From NCBI GenBank assembly GCA_028681035.1, contig JAQUJJ010000007.1, forward strand, positions 1-49,046: DNA of 49,046 nt. The letters are read 5' to 3'. Position 1 is the stretch's first letter, and each line of letters starts with the position of its first letter. This DNA is from Candidatus Cloacimonadota bacterium. Lineage in GTDB: Bacteria; Cloacimonadota; Cloacimonadia; Cloacimonadales; Cloacimonadaceae. Shown here in pieces: positions 7,702-14,987 of this stretch. A model generated the notes under the pieces. It did not search any database, had not been told where the DNA came from, and saw only the letters and a list, made by a program, of their open reading frames with translations. Made by a program: the position numbers and the translations under genes.

Positions 7702-9033
7702 TTATTTCTTTTTCTTCTTGCCGAAATCTTTCAGTACATCAGCAATGGTCGGAACGCCAATCTCTTGAAGCTCATAAGAAACCTGGCAAGCAGGCTTGTT
7801 AATCTTAATGATGCGGCGAAGGTCGATAGGAGTAGCAATAACCACAGAATCGCATTCGGTAGCATTGATGGTCTTTTCCATGTCCTTAATCTGCTTGGCA
7901 CTATAGCCCATGGCAGGAAGCAACACACCAATTTCAGGGTAGTTTTCGAAGGTTTCCAGCATCTCACCAACAGCCCAGGGGCGTGGATCCACAAAATCAG
8001 CACAGCCATACTTTTGAGCAGCGATTACACCAGCACCATATTCCATTTCACCGTGGGTGAGGGTTGGTCCATCTTCCACTACCAGCACGTTCTTGCCCAG
8101 AATCATCTCGGGATGATCCACAAAGAGCGGTGAAGCGGCTTCAATGATAATAGCTTTGGGGTTAATGGCACGCACATTATCACGGACTTCATTGATATTG
8201 TCCAAATCGGCACTATCAATCTTGTTGATAACGATTACATCTGCCATGAGAACGTTGGTTTCGCCTGGATAGTAAGAGATTTCATCACCAGGACGGTGAG
8301 GATCTACCACTACAATCTTAAGCTCGTTGTCGCTGCAATAGAAAGGAATATCGTTATTTCCGCCGTCCCAAACGATGACGTCAGCTTCTTTTTCTGCTTC
8401 GCGGATGATGGCTTCATAATCCACACCGGCATAAATGATGCTGCCCATCATGATATGGGGTTCGTACTCTTCCATTTCTTCGATGGTGCATTTGTGTTTT
8501 TTAAGGTCTGCAAGTTCTGCAAAACGCTGAACTTTCTGTTTCACTAGGTCGCCATAAGGCATAGGATGGCGAATGGAAACAACTTTCAAGCCTTTAGCTT
8601 TCAGGGCTTTCACCACGGTGCGGGTGGTTTGGCTCTTGCCACAACCGGTACGCACTGCACAGACAGTTACCAAAGGTTTCTTGGTTTTGATGGTGGTGTT
8701 TTTTGCGCCCATCAGCATGAAATCTGCACCTATGGCATTAACCAGGGCAGCCTTGCTCATAACCGCTTCGTAATGTTGATCACTGTAGGCAAAAACTACT
8801 AAATCTACATTATTAATCTCTATCAAAGCTTTAAGCTCGCTTTCGGGATGAATCTCAATACCCTTGGGGTAAAGCTTTCCTGCCAATGCAGCAGGATATT
8901 TCTTGTCGTCGATACCAGGAATCTGAGTAGCGGTAAATGCTACAACTTCATAATCCTTGTTGTCGCGGAAGAATACGTTGAAATTGTGAAAATCTCTTCC
9001 AGCAGCACCCATGATGATGACTTTGCGTTTCAT
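7702..9033 (-). CDS. COG2403-type GTPase (cyclic 2,3-diphosphoglycerate synthetase-like)
   Basis: A 443-residue protein of the COG2403 group, often annotated as GTPase or cyclic 2,3-diphosphoglycerate synthetase. The N-terminal ~115 residues look like a nucleotide-binding Rossmann domain (IIMGAAGRDFHNFNVFFRD). The P-loop VRTGCGKSQTTR is at about 128-138, WDGGNNDIPFY is a Walker B-like segment near 225, and VINKIDSAD near 270 matches the NKxD G4 motif. The C-terminus is lysine-rich (GKKKKK). AAAGGAG precedes the start. Its pairing with carbamate kinase suggests a role in carbamoyl or purine/arginine catabolism rather than in making cyclic diphosphoglycerate, a methanogen solute. That is inference; the biochemical role outside archaea is not settled as far as I know. 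Confidence 0.85.
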   Translation of the reverse strand: MKRKVIIMGAAGRDFHNFNVFFRDNKDYEVVAFTATQIPGIDDKKYPAALAGKLYPKGIEIHPESELKALIEINNVDLVVFAYSDQHYEAVMSKAALVNAIGADFMLMGAKNTTIKTKKPLVTVCAVRTGCGKSQTTRTVVKALKAKGLKVVSIRHPMPYGDLVKQKVQRFAELADLKKHKCTIEEMEEYEPHIMMGSIIYAGVDYEAIIREAEKEADVIVWDGGNNDIPFYCSDNELKIVVVDPHRPGDEISYYPGETNVLMADVIVINKIDSADLDNINEVRDNVRAINPKAIIIEAASPLFVDHPEMILGKNVLVVEDGPTLTHGEMEYGAGVIAAQKYGCADFVDPRPWAVGEMLETFENYPEIGVLLPAMGYSAKQIKDMEKTINATECDSVVIATPIDLRRIIKINKPACQVSYELQEIGVPTIADVLKDFGKKKKK

Positions 9034-9574
9034 TAATGAATCTCCTTTATTATGTATTAGTTATAGTCTGCTTGCAAGCTTTAATACATAGCTTTAAAGT
9101 CAAGGAAAATCTGAAATTATGAGAGCGGAGCAGGTGAGTGGCTTTGCTATGTGAGATGTGCAGCCAAACCTTTTGAGAGCGGTAGAAGATGGATAGTTCA
9201 AACTCTAAGTCAGGTTGCTTGCTTGAATCGCCCTATCATTGCCCACTCATTGCCCACGTGGAGGGCATTGGGTGGGCAATGATAGGGCAATTCAAGCAAT
9301 GACCATATATGTTGTCCCGTACAAACAGGAATTTATCACGAATTTGGAAATCTCACTTGCGAAGTATAAACTGACACCCAAAGCTGCACGAAGTGACACA
9401 AGGGGAAAGTGGGGATAATGCTTTGATTGGTGGTTAGTCGCGATGGACTGGCTTTGGAAATGTCCATGCGCCTATTTGGACGTTTTTGGACTGGTTTGTG
9501 ACAGAATTACTGCATATTAGGACGGCGTTTGGACAGGCTTTGGAAAGAGCAGTTGGGAAATCGGAACTTTGAAA
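9034..9574. other. Gene-free 540-base interval before the mobile remnant
   Basis: No credible coding region. It contains the family A hairpin at 9219-9299. Between 9448 and 9545 there are repeated GGAC(T/A)GGCTTTGGAAA segments and CGTTTGGACA-like motifs, the reverse complement of the TGTCCAAGCG motif found at 10204-10334. This may be the left end of the decayed element that follows. Confidence 0.55.
9219..9299. repeat. Intergenic hairpin repeat, family A (copy 2)
   Basis: TTGCTTGAATCGCCCTATCA and its continuation pair almost perfectly with the right arm ending TTCAAGCAA, arms of about 28 bases around CCCACGTGGAGGG. The arms repeat those at 4653-4735. Confidence 0.9.
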
Positions 9575-10135
9575 TTAGAAAAACCGCAACTGGAGTGCGA
9601 TAGTGCCGATCAGGAAAGCTCCGTAATTCCAATCTGAGTCTAAAACAAGAACCGGGTAGTCTATATTAAATGGTTGGAGGATAATCTGTTGCCTGTTGTG
9701 GTCGATCTGCACCTTCTTGATGGTGAGGCCATCGTCAGTCCTTACAACTGCAATTTTATCATCTGCATTTTCCCAACTCATATCACTCTTGATGACCACG
9801 ATGTCTTGATGCTGGATTACGGGTTCCATGCTCTGTCCATTCACTTGAAAGACAGTGTATTGCTTAGGGTTACCAGGCAGGAATGATAGCGGTAATTGGA
9901 TCTGCCCCATTTGACTCCACTCGTCTCTGATTTCCATGGGAGGTCCGGCATCTATTTCTCCCACGATAGGAAAGCTGATGGGCTGAGCGGGATCGAAGTC
10001 AATACTAAAGTATATACGGTGCCCCAGATGGAAGATAAAGTATTGCCGGAGAATGCGTAAGAAAGCGGTAAGACTCGCAGAAAGGACTTCCCAAGGTTCT
10101 GCGCTTGTGGTTCTCTGCACCCTACTAATACATAA
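9575..10135 (-). pseudogene. S24/LexA-type phage repressor, 5'-truncated
   Basis: The C-terminal part is a clear S24 autoproteolytic domain of the LexA/CI type. It has VNGQSMEP with the catalytic serine, and the catalytic lysine about 40 residues later in DDGLTIKKV. A probable cleavage region lies in PIVGEIDAG. The segment ISRVQRTTSAEPWEVLSASL resembles the last helices of a XRE-type HTH (S-R-V-x-R...P.W.V...L), but the first helices are missing. Upstream codons instead run antisense through the start of the next gene. The open frame continues to an ATG at 10228, but that N-terminus does not look like an HTH. Most likely a recombination junction near 10130 removed the DNA-binding half. Confidence 0.6.
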
Positions 10136-10147
10136 GAGAGGTGTAGA

Positions 10148-10687
10148 ATGACTACCATGAAACGCAAGCATGTGAATGAGCAGAATCGGAATGATTTGCT
10201 CGATGTCCAAGCGGGTACCCCTGTCCAAGCGGGGGTAGGCATGAGGCTTAACTCATTGATAACTATGATGAGAGGGCAAAATGTCCAAGCGCTTACCCTC
10301 ATTTTTCAGGAATGCATACTGAAATGTCCAAGCGGGTCGCAGTATTTGAAGGACTTGGACATGGACATGAGAGTCGATTTTATCTGGCTACCCATAGATA
10401 GAGTAGCCATGCTGATGAACAAGAACCTGAAAACGATCAGGAGAATGGTGGCATCGGGTAAACTGACTGCACTCAAGCATCAGATACCCACCAAGAATGG
10501 AGCTACGATCAAGACATTTATCCTGGCTACCGAAGAGATCATCCAGGCAGAGTATGATAGGTTCAGAGATAAACTGCGCAAGCCTGATTTGTACTTTGAA
10601 GAAGTGATCGAACTGGGAGAGAATAGCTACCTAAGTTTGTTCCTGGTCTATTTCGATAATGATGGAGGTTCAGATGTATCCCTATAA
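10148..10687 (+). CDS. HTH protein of the mobile remnant
   Basis: Residues ~80-135 (WLPIDRVAMLMNKNLKTIRRMVASGKL, then a basic linker and TFILATEEI) look like a helix-turn-helix of the kind at the N-terminus of Mu-type transposases or in excisionase-like proteins. The ATG at 10148 has a good GAGAGG six bases upstream, but the first 71 codons carry the TGTCCAAGCG repeats. A second start at 10361 (AAGGA seven bases upstream) would give a 108-residue protein consisting almost only of the HTH part and leave the repeats in a leader. The gene ends 14 bases into the next reading frame. It is either a small regulator or the stub of a transposase whose catalytic part is gone. Confidence 0.5.
   Translation: MTTMKRKHVNEQNRNDLLDVQAGTPVQAGVGMRLNSLITMMRGQNVQALTLIFQECILKCPSGSQYLKDLDMDMRVDFIWLPIDRVAMLMNKNLKTIRRMVASGKLTALKHQIPTKNGATIKTFILATEEIIQAEYDRFRDKLRKPDLYFEEVIELGENSYLSLFLVYFDNDGGSDVSL
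10204..10334. repeat. Four direct TGTCCAAGCG repeats
   Basis: TGTCCAAGCG occurs at 10204, 10222, 10282 and 10325, three of them extended to AAGCGGG. TTGGACATGGACAT follows at 10355. They lie between the truncated repressor and the HTH domain and could be operator or transposase-binding sites. Confidence 0.7.
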
Positions 10688-11111
10688 TGGAAGACCAACT
10701 GAGGAGTTTCTCCGAGATTATAACCTTAAACTCAGGGAACTGCAGGAACTGATTGAAAGCCAGGGTATGAACCTCCAACTCAAAACAGGTGGGAGATGCG
10801 TGGTAGTCCCTGATGCAAGTAAGAATGCTGATACTATAGACAAGAACTACCTGATTAGCTATAGTCAGCAGTATAATGCCAATGTAACTGACTCAGAAGA
10901 TACCGAGGCTACGGAAACAGTATATGAGACCTATGAGGACTATCTGGGCTTTGAACGTAAGCTCACTCTGATCCATGAAGCCAGAGATAATGATGTGGTA
11001 ATTGATTTCTCGGCTGAGTTTCTTGATCTGGCTCCCATTATCGAGGAGAAGCTGCTGTTCAAGGAAGAGGCTCAACTCTATGGGAGAGTATGTCCCATAC
11101 GGTACGGCTAA
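10674..11111 (+). CDS. Unrecognised protein of the mobile remnant, probably fused to a deletion junction
   Basis: A 145-residue frame starting at the ATG preceded by GGAGG-TTCAG, overlapping the previous gene by 14 bases, so it was once part of the same operon. It is acidic and shows no motif I recognise; EEFLRDYNLKLRELQELIE is helical and EDTEATETVYETYEDY is a charged linker. The last residues (GRVCPIRYG) share bases with the beginning of the ATPase fragment in the next frame. This suggests the original C-terminus was lost in a deletion near 11090. It may be the N-terminal part of the transposition protein whose ATPase half follows, but nothing in it proves that. Confidence 0.5.
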   Translation: MYPYNGRPTEEFLRDYNLKLRELQELIESQGMNLQLKTGGRCVVVPDASKNADTIDKNYLISYSQQYNANVTDSEDTEATETVYETYEDYLGFERKLTLIHEARDNDVVIDFSAEFLDLAPIIEEKLLFKEEAQLYGRVCPIRYG

Positions 11112-11538
11112 TGACCTCTTTATGCTCTGCTTATCGATGCTGGAAGATCACCCGGACACGATCATTGTGGTAGATGAGATAGACTATGCCTTCCGTCATC
11201 CCCAGCTCTTAGGTGCGATCAGGGATATCGTGGATGAGACCACTGCGATAGTCATCCTGGTCGGGATGCAGAATGCCAAGGATAGGCTCAATCAGATCAA
11301 TGAGTATTACTTTGATAGGTGCAATTTCTTCTATGAGTTCCAAGACCTGCCCAAGAAGGACATAGCACAGTTATGCAGTGATATTTTGGAAATCAAATTC
11401 CATCCCGATATTGTCGACTATGTGCACTTCCACTCTTGTTGAAACGTCCGAAAGGCAATGAAGCTAATTCGCTCAGTGGAAGAGATTGGAATTTACAAGA
11501 ATCTGGAACTGGTCACCCAAGCCGATCTGGATAATTGA
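11080..11538 (+). pseudogene. Broken AAA ATPase of MuB/TniB type
   Basis: The first piece, up to the stop at 11442, contains a Walker B strand (TIIVVDEIDYAFRHPQLL), a sensor-1-like strand (AIVILVGMQNAKDRL) and FYEFQDLPKKDI. This order is typical of transposition-helper ATPases such as MuB and TniB. No Walker A segment precedes it: the N-terminal half of the ATPase fold is missing. After a frameshift near 11435 a second piece continues (VRKAMKLIRSVEEIGIYKNL...ADLDN, stop at 11536-11538) and matches the expected C-terminal lid. With a deletion in front and a frameshift behind, it cannot make a working ATPase. Assignment to MuB/TniB versus another AAA family rests on context and order only. Confidence 0.65.
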
Positions 11539-11545
11539 GGTCAGC

Positions 11546-12052
11546 ATGACGGACAAAGAACTGATCCTCAACTTCGTAAATCAGTATGATCGACCGTTCA
11601 ATGCTGAACTAATAGCACAGCTCACCAACATTAACCCAGTAATAATAGAGCAGATATTGCCCGATCTGATCAATCAGCAGACAATCAAACAGATAGAAGA
11701 TAGTCCACCAATATACGTTCGAGCCAACCGCTTCCAAGCCAGGTTTGGCTATCAGCATTACAAAGGCTGGACTTTCAGCTTAGCAGATGCCCACCAGCTA
11801 TTGGACACATTAGAAAATGGCAGATATAAATCCATCCGAGACATCGCTCAGGCAATAGGCAAGTCCAGGCAGTGGGTCTATATCTACCTTGAGGCATTGG
11901 CTTCGATTGAAGTTATAGACCTGAGAGGCTTCATATACGTGGTTCTTTCCAGGAAGAATCTACCTAGGATAGGGAGAAAGGTAACTAAGGGCATCTTAGG
12001 GCAATTAAAAAGTATAAACAAATTGGGGTTACAAAGATGCATTGATTCTTGA
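11546..12052 (+). CDS. Winged-helix protein downstream of the ATPase remnant
   Basis: A 168-residue protein; the ATG is chosen because GAGG lies six bases upstream, eight bases after the end of the ATPase remnant. Two helix-turn-helix-like stretches are visible: FNAELIAQLTNINPVIIEQI near 20-40, and SIRDIAQAIGKSRQWVYIYLEAL near 95-120, the second followed by a wing-like FIYVVLS. This gene seems intact although the neighbours are broken. In transposable elements a small DNA-binding protein after the B-type ATPase is common, but I cannot name a family. Confidence 0.55.
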   Translation: MTDKELILNFVNQYDRPFNAELIAQLTNINPVIIEQILPDLINQQTIKQIEDSPPIYVRANRFQARFGYQHYKGWTFSLADAHQLLDTLENGRYKSIRDIAQAIGKSRQWVYIYLEALASIEVIDLRGFIYVVLSRKNLPRIGRKVTKGILGQLKSINKLGLQRCIDS

Positions 12053-12099
12053 CATGACCTAAAGACTAGTTTAGAAAAAGATAAAGAAAGCACGAAACT

Positions 12100-13929
12100 T
12101 CACTTAGCCGAATTTAAATCGTTCTCTATCAGTACAATCATGTTTGAAATCTCTTGGGGGATAACAAGGTTTTTATAAGATTTTTTGTTATCTACTATGT
12201 AGTAGGCTAAAAAGAACTCCTGATAGATTCTGTGTGAGAACTTAACAACTACTTTTTCATGAGGTCTTTTCTTAGGTAGAGGAACTAAGATACTGTGCAA
12301 AACTAATGATACAACATCTATTGTTTCTTTTTGGAAGCATTGATCCATTACATCCTGTAAACAGGCTGTGCTTTTAAGCACCAAATTGCCTTTGATTCTT
12401 TCTGACATATGGACAGAAGCTATTTGCATAAATTTAAAAGCTATTCTGAATATTGTATCATCATCTAGATTATCATTAGTAATTTTAGGCCTTCCTTCAC
12501 TAGATAGTGTTTTGGGTTTATTTATATCACGTAATATCTTGAAATATAACCAATCATAAAGAAGCGTAGCAATTTTCTGCTTCTGAAGTCCTTTTTCAGA
12601 TATGGTATCTATCATCATTTTCAAAAACAGAGGTCTTCGTGGTATATCGCCATATAGAGCATCATATTGATGTGATTTTACCAGTTCAATAAATTCAGAT
12701 AGATACCCTCGTTTTACACTTGATCTAGATTTGTGATAATGCCTTTTGATTAGTTCTGCAATGGTTTCATCATCCCACGGTGATAATTCTATGAGCTTGA
12801 AGTTTTTACTTTTCGCAAAGTTTATTGTAGCCAGAGCACCATACGCAGACTGAAAATCACTAACCTTGAAATTCCAGTCTTCTGTTCTGGTAGTTAGAAT
12901 CACTGGAATAGTGATATCTCCAAAGAGATTAACAATAGTTTGAAATCCTCCTATCCTATGAAAAAAAACTGATTCATCCAAACCATCAAGTATAAGAACC
13001 AGATTGCTATCTGGTACTTTAAATACCATTTCGACTACTGGTTGAAGCATTTTTTCAATAATAGGAGCTAGTTCATAATTATAATGATTTACAATAGACT
13101 CTTTATCAATAAGCTCTATAAACAATTGCTTAGCATTTGCGACATGCTTGGGTATCCTACTTGCTTCGACAAATATCACTTTTTGTTTATTATTATCCAA
13201 TGATCGTAATACTGTTGTAGTCTTTCCATAACCTGCTTCAGCTATTATAATCGCTAAGTTCCTCTCCTTTAGTTCTGAAAGCTCAATTAATGGGTCACCA
13301 GTTAAGCGTTTTTTTTCTGACTGTTTTTCGAGTCTATTGGGCGTAGATTTCAATTTTGATACTTCATATGGTATAGTTTTCAGAGGGGTAACGTCCAAAT
13401 TGTAAGAATTTTTTCGACTCATATATGATGCTGACGTTACGATAGATAGCGTGCTTTCATAAAGAATATTAAAAACCTTATTGATGAAATAGTGCCTATC
13501 CCAAAGTTCTGCTCTTGTAGCCTTGCCATTTGAAACAATCTCAGAAAGCATGTTTTGTATAGTTGTTGTGAAATATGAAGAGTTTTTTGTGCGATTATGC
13601 AATAATATATATATGTCAGCCTTAACACTACTCTTTACGAATTTCTCAATTGATTTACTACATTGGGAGATTTGGCTATCACCTATCTCTCCATCGAGTA
13701 CCTCAAATCCCTTACATTGGACAACTACTGGAAAAGGTTCAACATCTTTCCAAACAAGTAAGTCTATGCCCTTTTTATCAAGTCCTTTCATGGCATTGGG
13801 TAGAATCATGTCCTTCCAGATGATTTGCAGATATGGGAGTACTCCTCTCTCAAATTCCCTTGAATGCATTGTAGCAAGCATACCTGATATCCTTTGAAAT
13901 GATGCTTTGCCTTTCCAATCCTTACTCAT
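12100..13929 (-). CDS. NACHT-type STAND NTPase with N-terminal Mrr-like nuclease domain
   Basis: A 609-residue predicted immune NTPase. Residues ~28-80 have a restriction-endonuclease pattern: E25/E27 helix, KKGIDLLVW with Asp56, then VVVQCKG with Gln71 and Lys73, i.e. D...QxK as in Mrr-type enzymes. The NTPase core has Walker A EAGYGKTT (231-238), Walker B LVLILDGLDE (310-319) with the DGxDE form typical of NACHT, and sensor VILTTRTEDW near 345. Near the end FSHRIYQEFFLAYYIV matches the winged-helix FxHxxxQEFFAA motif. Little protein follows (~50 residues), so there is no repeat-rich sensor domain. AGGAG precedes the start. It is the last gene of the eight-gene minus-strand run. The family is known for phage defence; this member's trigger is unknown. 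Confidence 0.85.
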   Translation of the reverse strand: MSKDWKGKASFQRISGMLATMHSREFERGVLPYLQIIWKDMILPNAMKGLDKKGIDLLVWKDVEPFPVVVQCKGFEVLDGEIGDSQISQCSKSIEKFVKSSVKADIYILLHNRTKNSSYFTTTIQNMLSEIVSNGKATRAELWDRHYFINKVFNILYESTLSIVTSASYMSRKNSYNLDVTPLKTIPYEVSKLKSTPNRLEKQSEKKRLTGDPLIELSELKERNLAIIIAEAGYGKTTTVLRSLDNNKQKVIFVEASRIPKHVANAKQLFIELIDKESIVNHYNYELAPIIEKMLQPVVEMVFKVPDSNLVLILDGLDESVFFHRIGGFQTIVNLFGDITIPVILTTRTEDWNFKVSDFQSAYGALATINFAKSKNFKLIELSPWDDETIAELIKRHYHKSRSSVKRGYLSEFIELVKSHQYDALYGDIPRRPLFLKMMIDTISEKGLQKQKIATLLYDWLYFKILRDINKPKTLSSEGRPKITNDNLDDDTIFRIAFKFMQIASVHMSERIKGNLVLKSTACLQDVMDQCFQKETIDVVSLVLHSILVPLPKKRPHEKVVVKFSHRIYQEFFLAYYIVDNKKSYKNLVIPQEISNMIVLIENDLNSAK

Positions 13930-14005
13930 TTAAATCTCCTATAGGATGTTTACAGTGAATTATCTGCCTTTGATAACTAATCATTTGGAGATCATTTCCA
14001 ATTAG

Positions 14006-14977
14006 TCAATCACAATCCATATCCCTAGGATTGCGATTTAGTGACTGCATCCAAACTAAGAATTCGTTAAATTCAATCTGGTTCGTTAACAAATTATTAA
14101 AGTACTCTTCTGAATACCGATCAAAGGTGTTTGAATTGTAAGGGGAGTGTTTTGCAGCAATGATAAAATTGTATTTTGTGAGAACTCGGGAGCGAAGCTT
14201 TGCACCAGTGGTACTTGTAGGGTTATTGTGTATTAACGTCGATCCTTCATCATACTCCTTTCTGGTGATAATCCGCTTACTGTGCAAACCAAATTCTTCC
14301 TGGCAGAAGCCATATTCATTCACCTCTCTTTCAATACTTTCTTTTGTATGTTGATAAGCTCCTGACGGTTTATCTGGAGCGCATTCAACATATATAAAAT
14401 CCCTATAATTGTGCTTAGATTTGTACACAATCAGCTTTGTAACTAAATATTCGTCTATGTTAATTAATACTTTACGCCTATCAAGTACTATGAACCTATC
14501 AATCCATAAGTTGTACATACCTCGAAACCACCAAATCGGATGAGAGTCAAATCCTGGACGAGAATCATCTGTTGAGAAAGTTAAAGGTTCTCCCAAGAGT
14601 ATTTTCAATCTTTTGATTATTGTCCATCGATCATTAAATTCGGTAATCCCATTTTCTAGTCTTGGAAAAGCATCAGTTAAGCGATAATGGAAAAATGTTG
14701 TTGTTGGATAAGGATCTATTGGAAGCTTATTAGTAACGATGGCTATAGCTTGCTCAGAGTCACCTGCAACAATAGGGTTTTGCTCAGAAATCTTTTTAAT
14801 CTTTGATCTTCTGTGAAAGAAATTGTTTATGTTTTTTATAAGATTCTTCAGAAATCTTGCGATAGTTTTGTAAAATTTAATGATAACAAGAATGAATGCT
14901 CCTCCAACTCCACTGATTATTATCTCGTTTGCATTGTTATGAAGCCAAGAGTAGATACTTGATATAATCAAATCCAT
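14006..14977 (-). CDS. Unknown protein with one N-terminal membrane segment
   Basis: A 323-residue protein with no family I recognise. One hydrophobic segment (residues ~18-36, IIISGVGGAFILVIIKFY) is followed by a strongly basic stretch (KNLIKNINNFFHRRSKIKK), predicting a single-pass anchor with the bulk in the cytoplasm. The rest is soluble, with PIWWFRGMYNLWIDRFIVLDRRKVLIN near 145-175 and several conserved-looking Trp/Tyr residues. The start lies 10 bases after the stop of the Res-like helicase with GGGA between, so it is in that operon, and the NACHT gene follows after 76 bases. Context suggests an effector or membrane partner of the defence run; that is inference. Confidence 0.72.
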   Translation of the reverse strand: MDLIISSIYSWLHNNANEIIISGVGGAFILVIIKFYKTIARFLKNLIKNINNFFHRRSKIKKISEQNPIVAGDSEQAIAIVTNKLPIDPYPTTTFFHYRLTDAFPRLENGITEFNDRWTIIKRLKILLGEPLTFSTDDSRPGFDSHPIWWFRGMYNLWIDRFIVLDRRKVLINIDEYLVTKLIVYKSKHNYRDFIYVECAPDKPSGAYQHTKESIEREVNEYGFCQEEFGLHSKRIITRKEYDEGSTLIHNNPTSTTGAKLRSRVLTKYNFIIAAKHSPYNSNTFDRYSEEYFNNLLTNQIEFNEFLVWMQSLNRNPRDMDCD

Positions 14978-14987
14978 TGGTTGTTCC

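Noticed and set aside
10148..11111. Complete Mu-type transposase
   Set aside because: Only an HTH-like part and an unassigned acidic protein are seen; no DDE-type catalytic domain is present.
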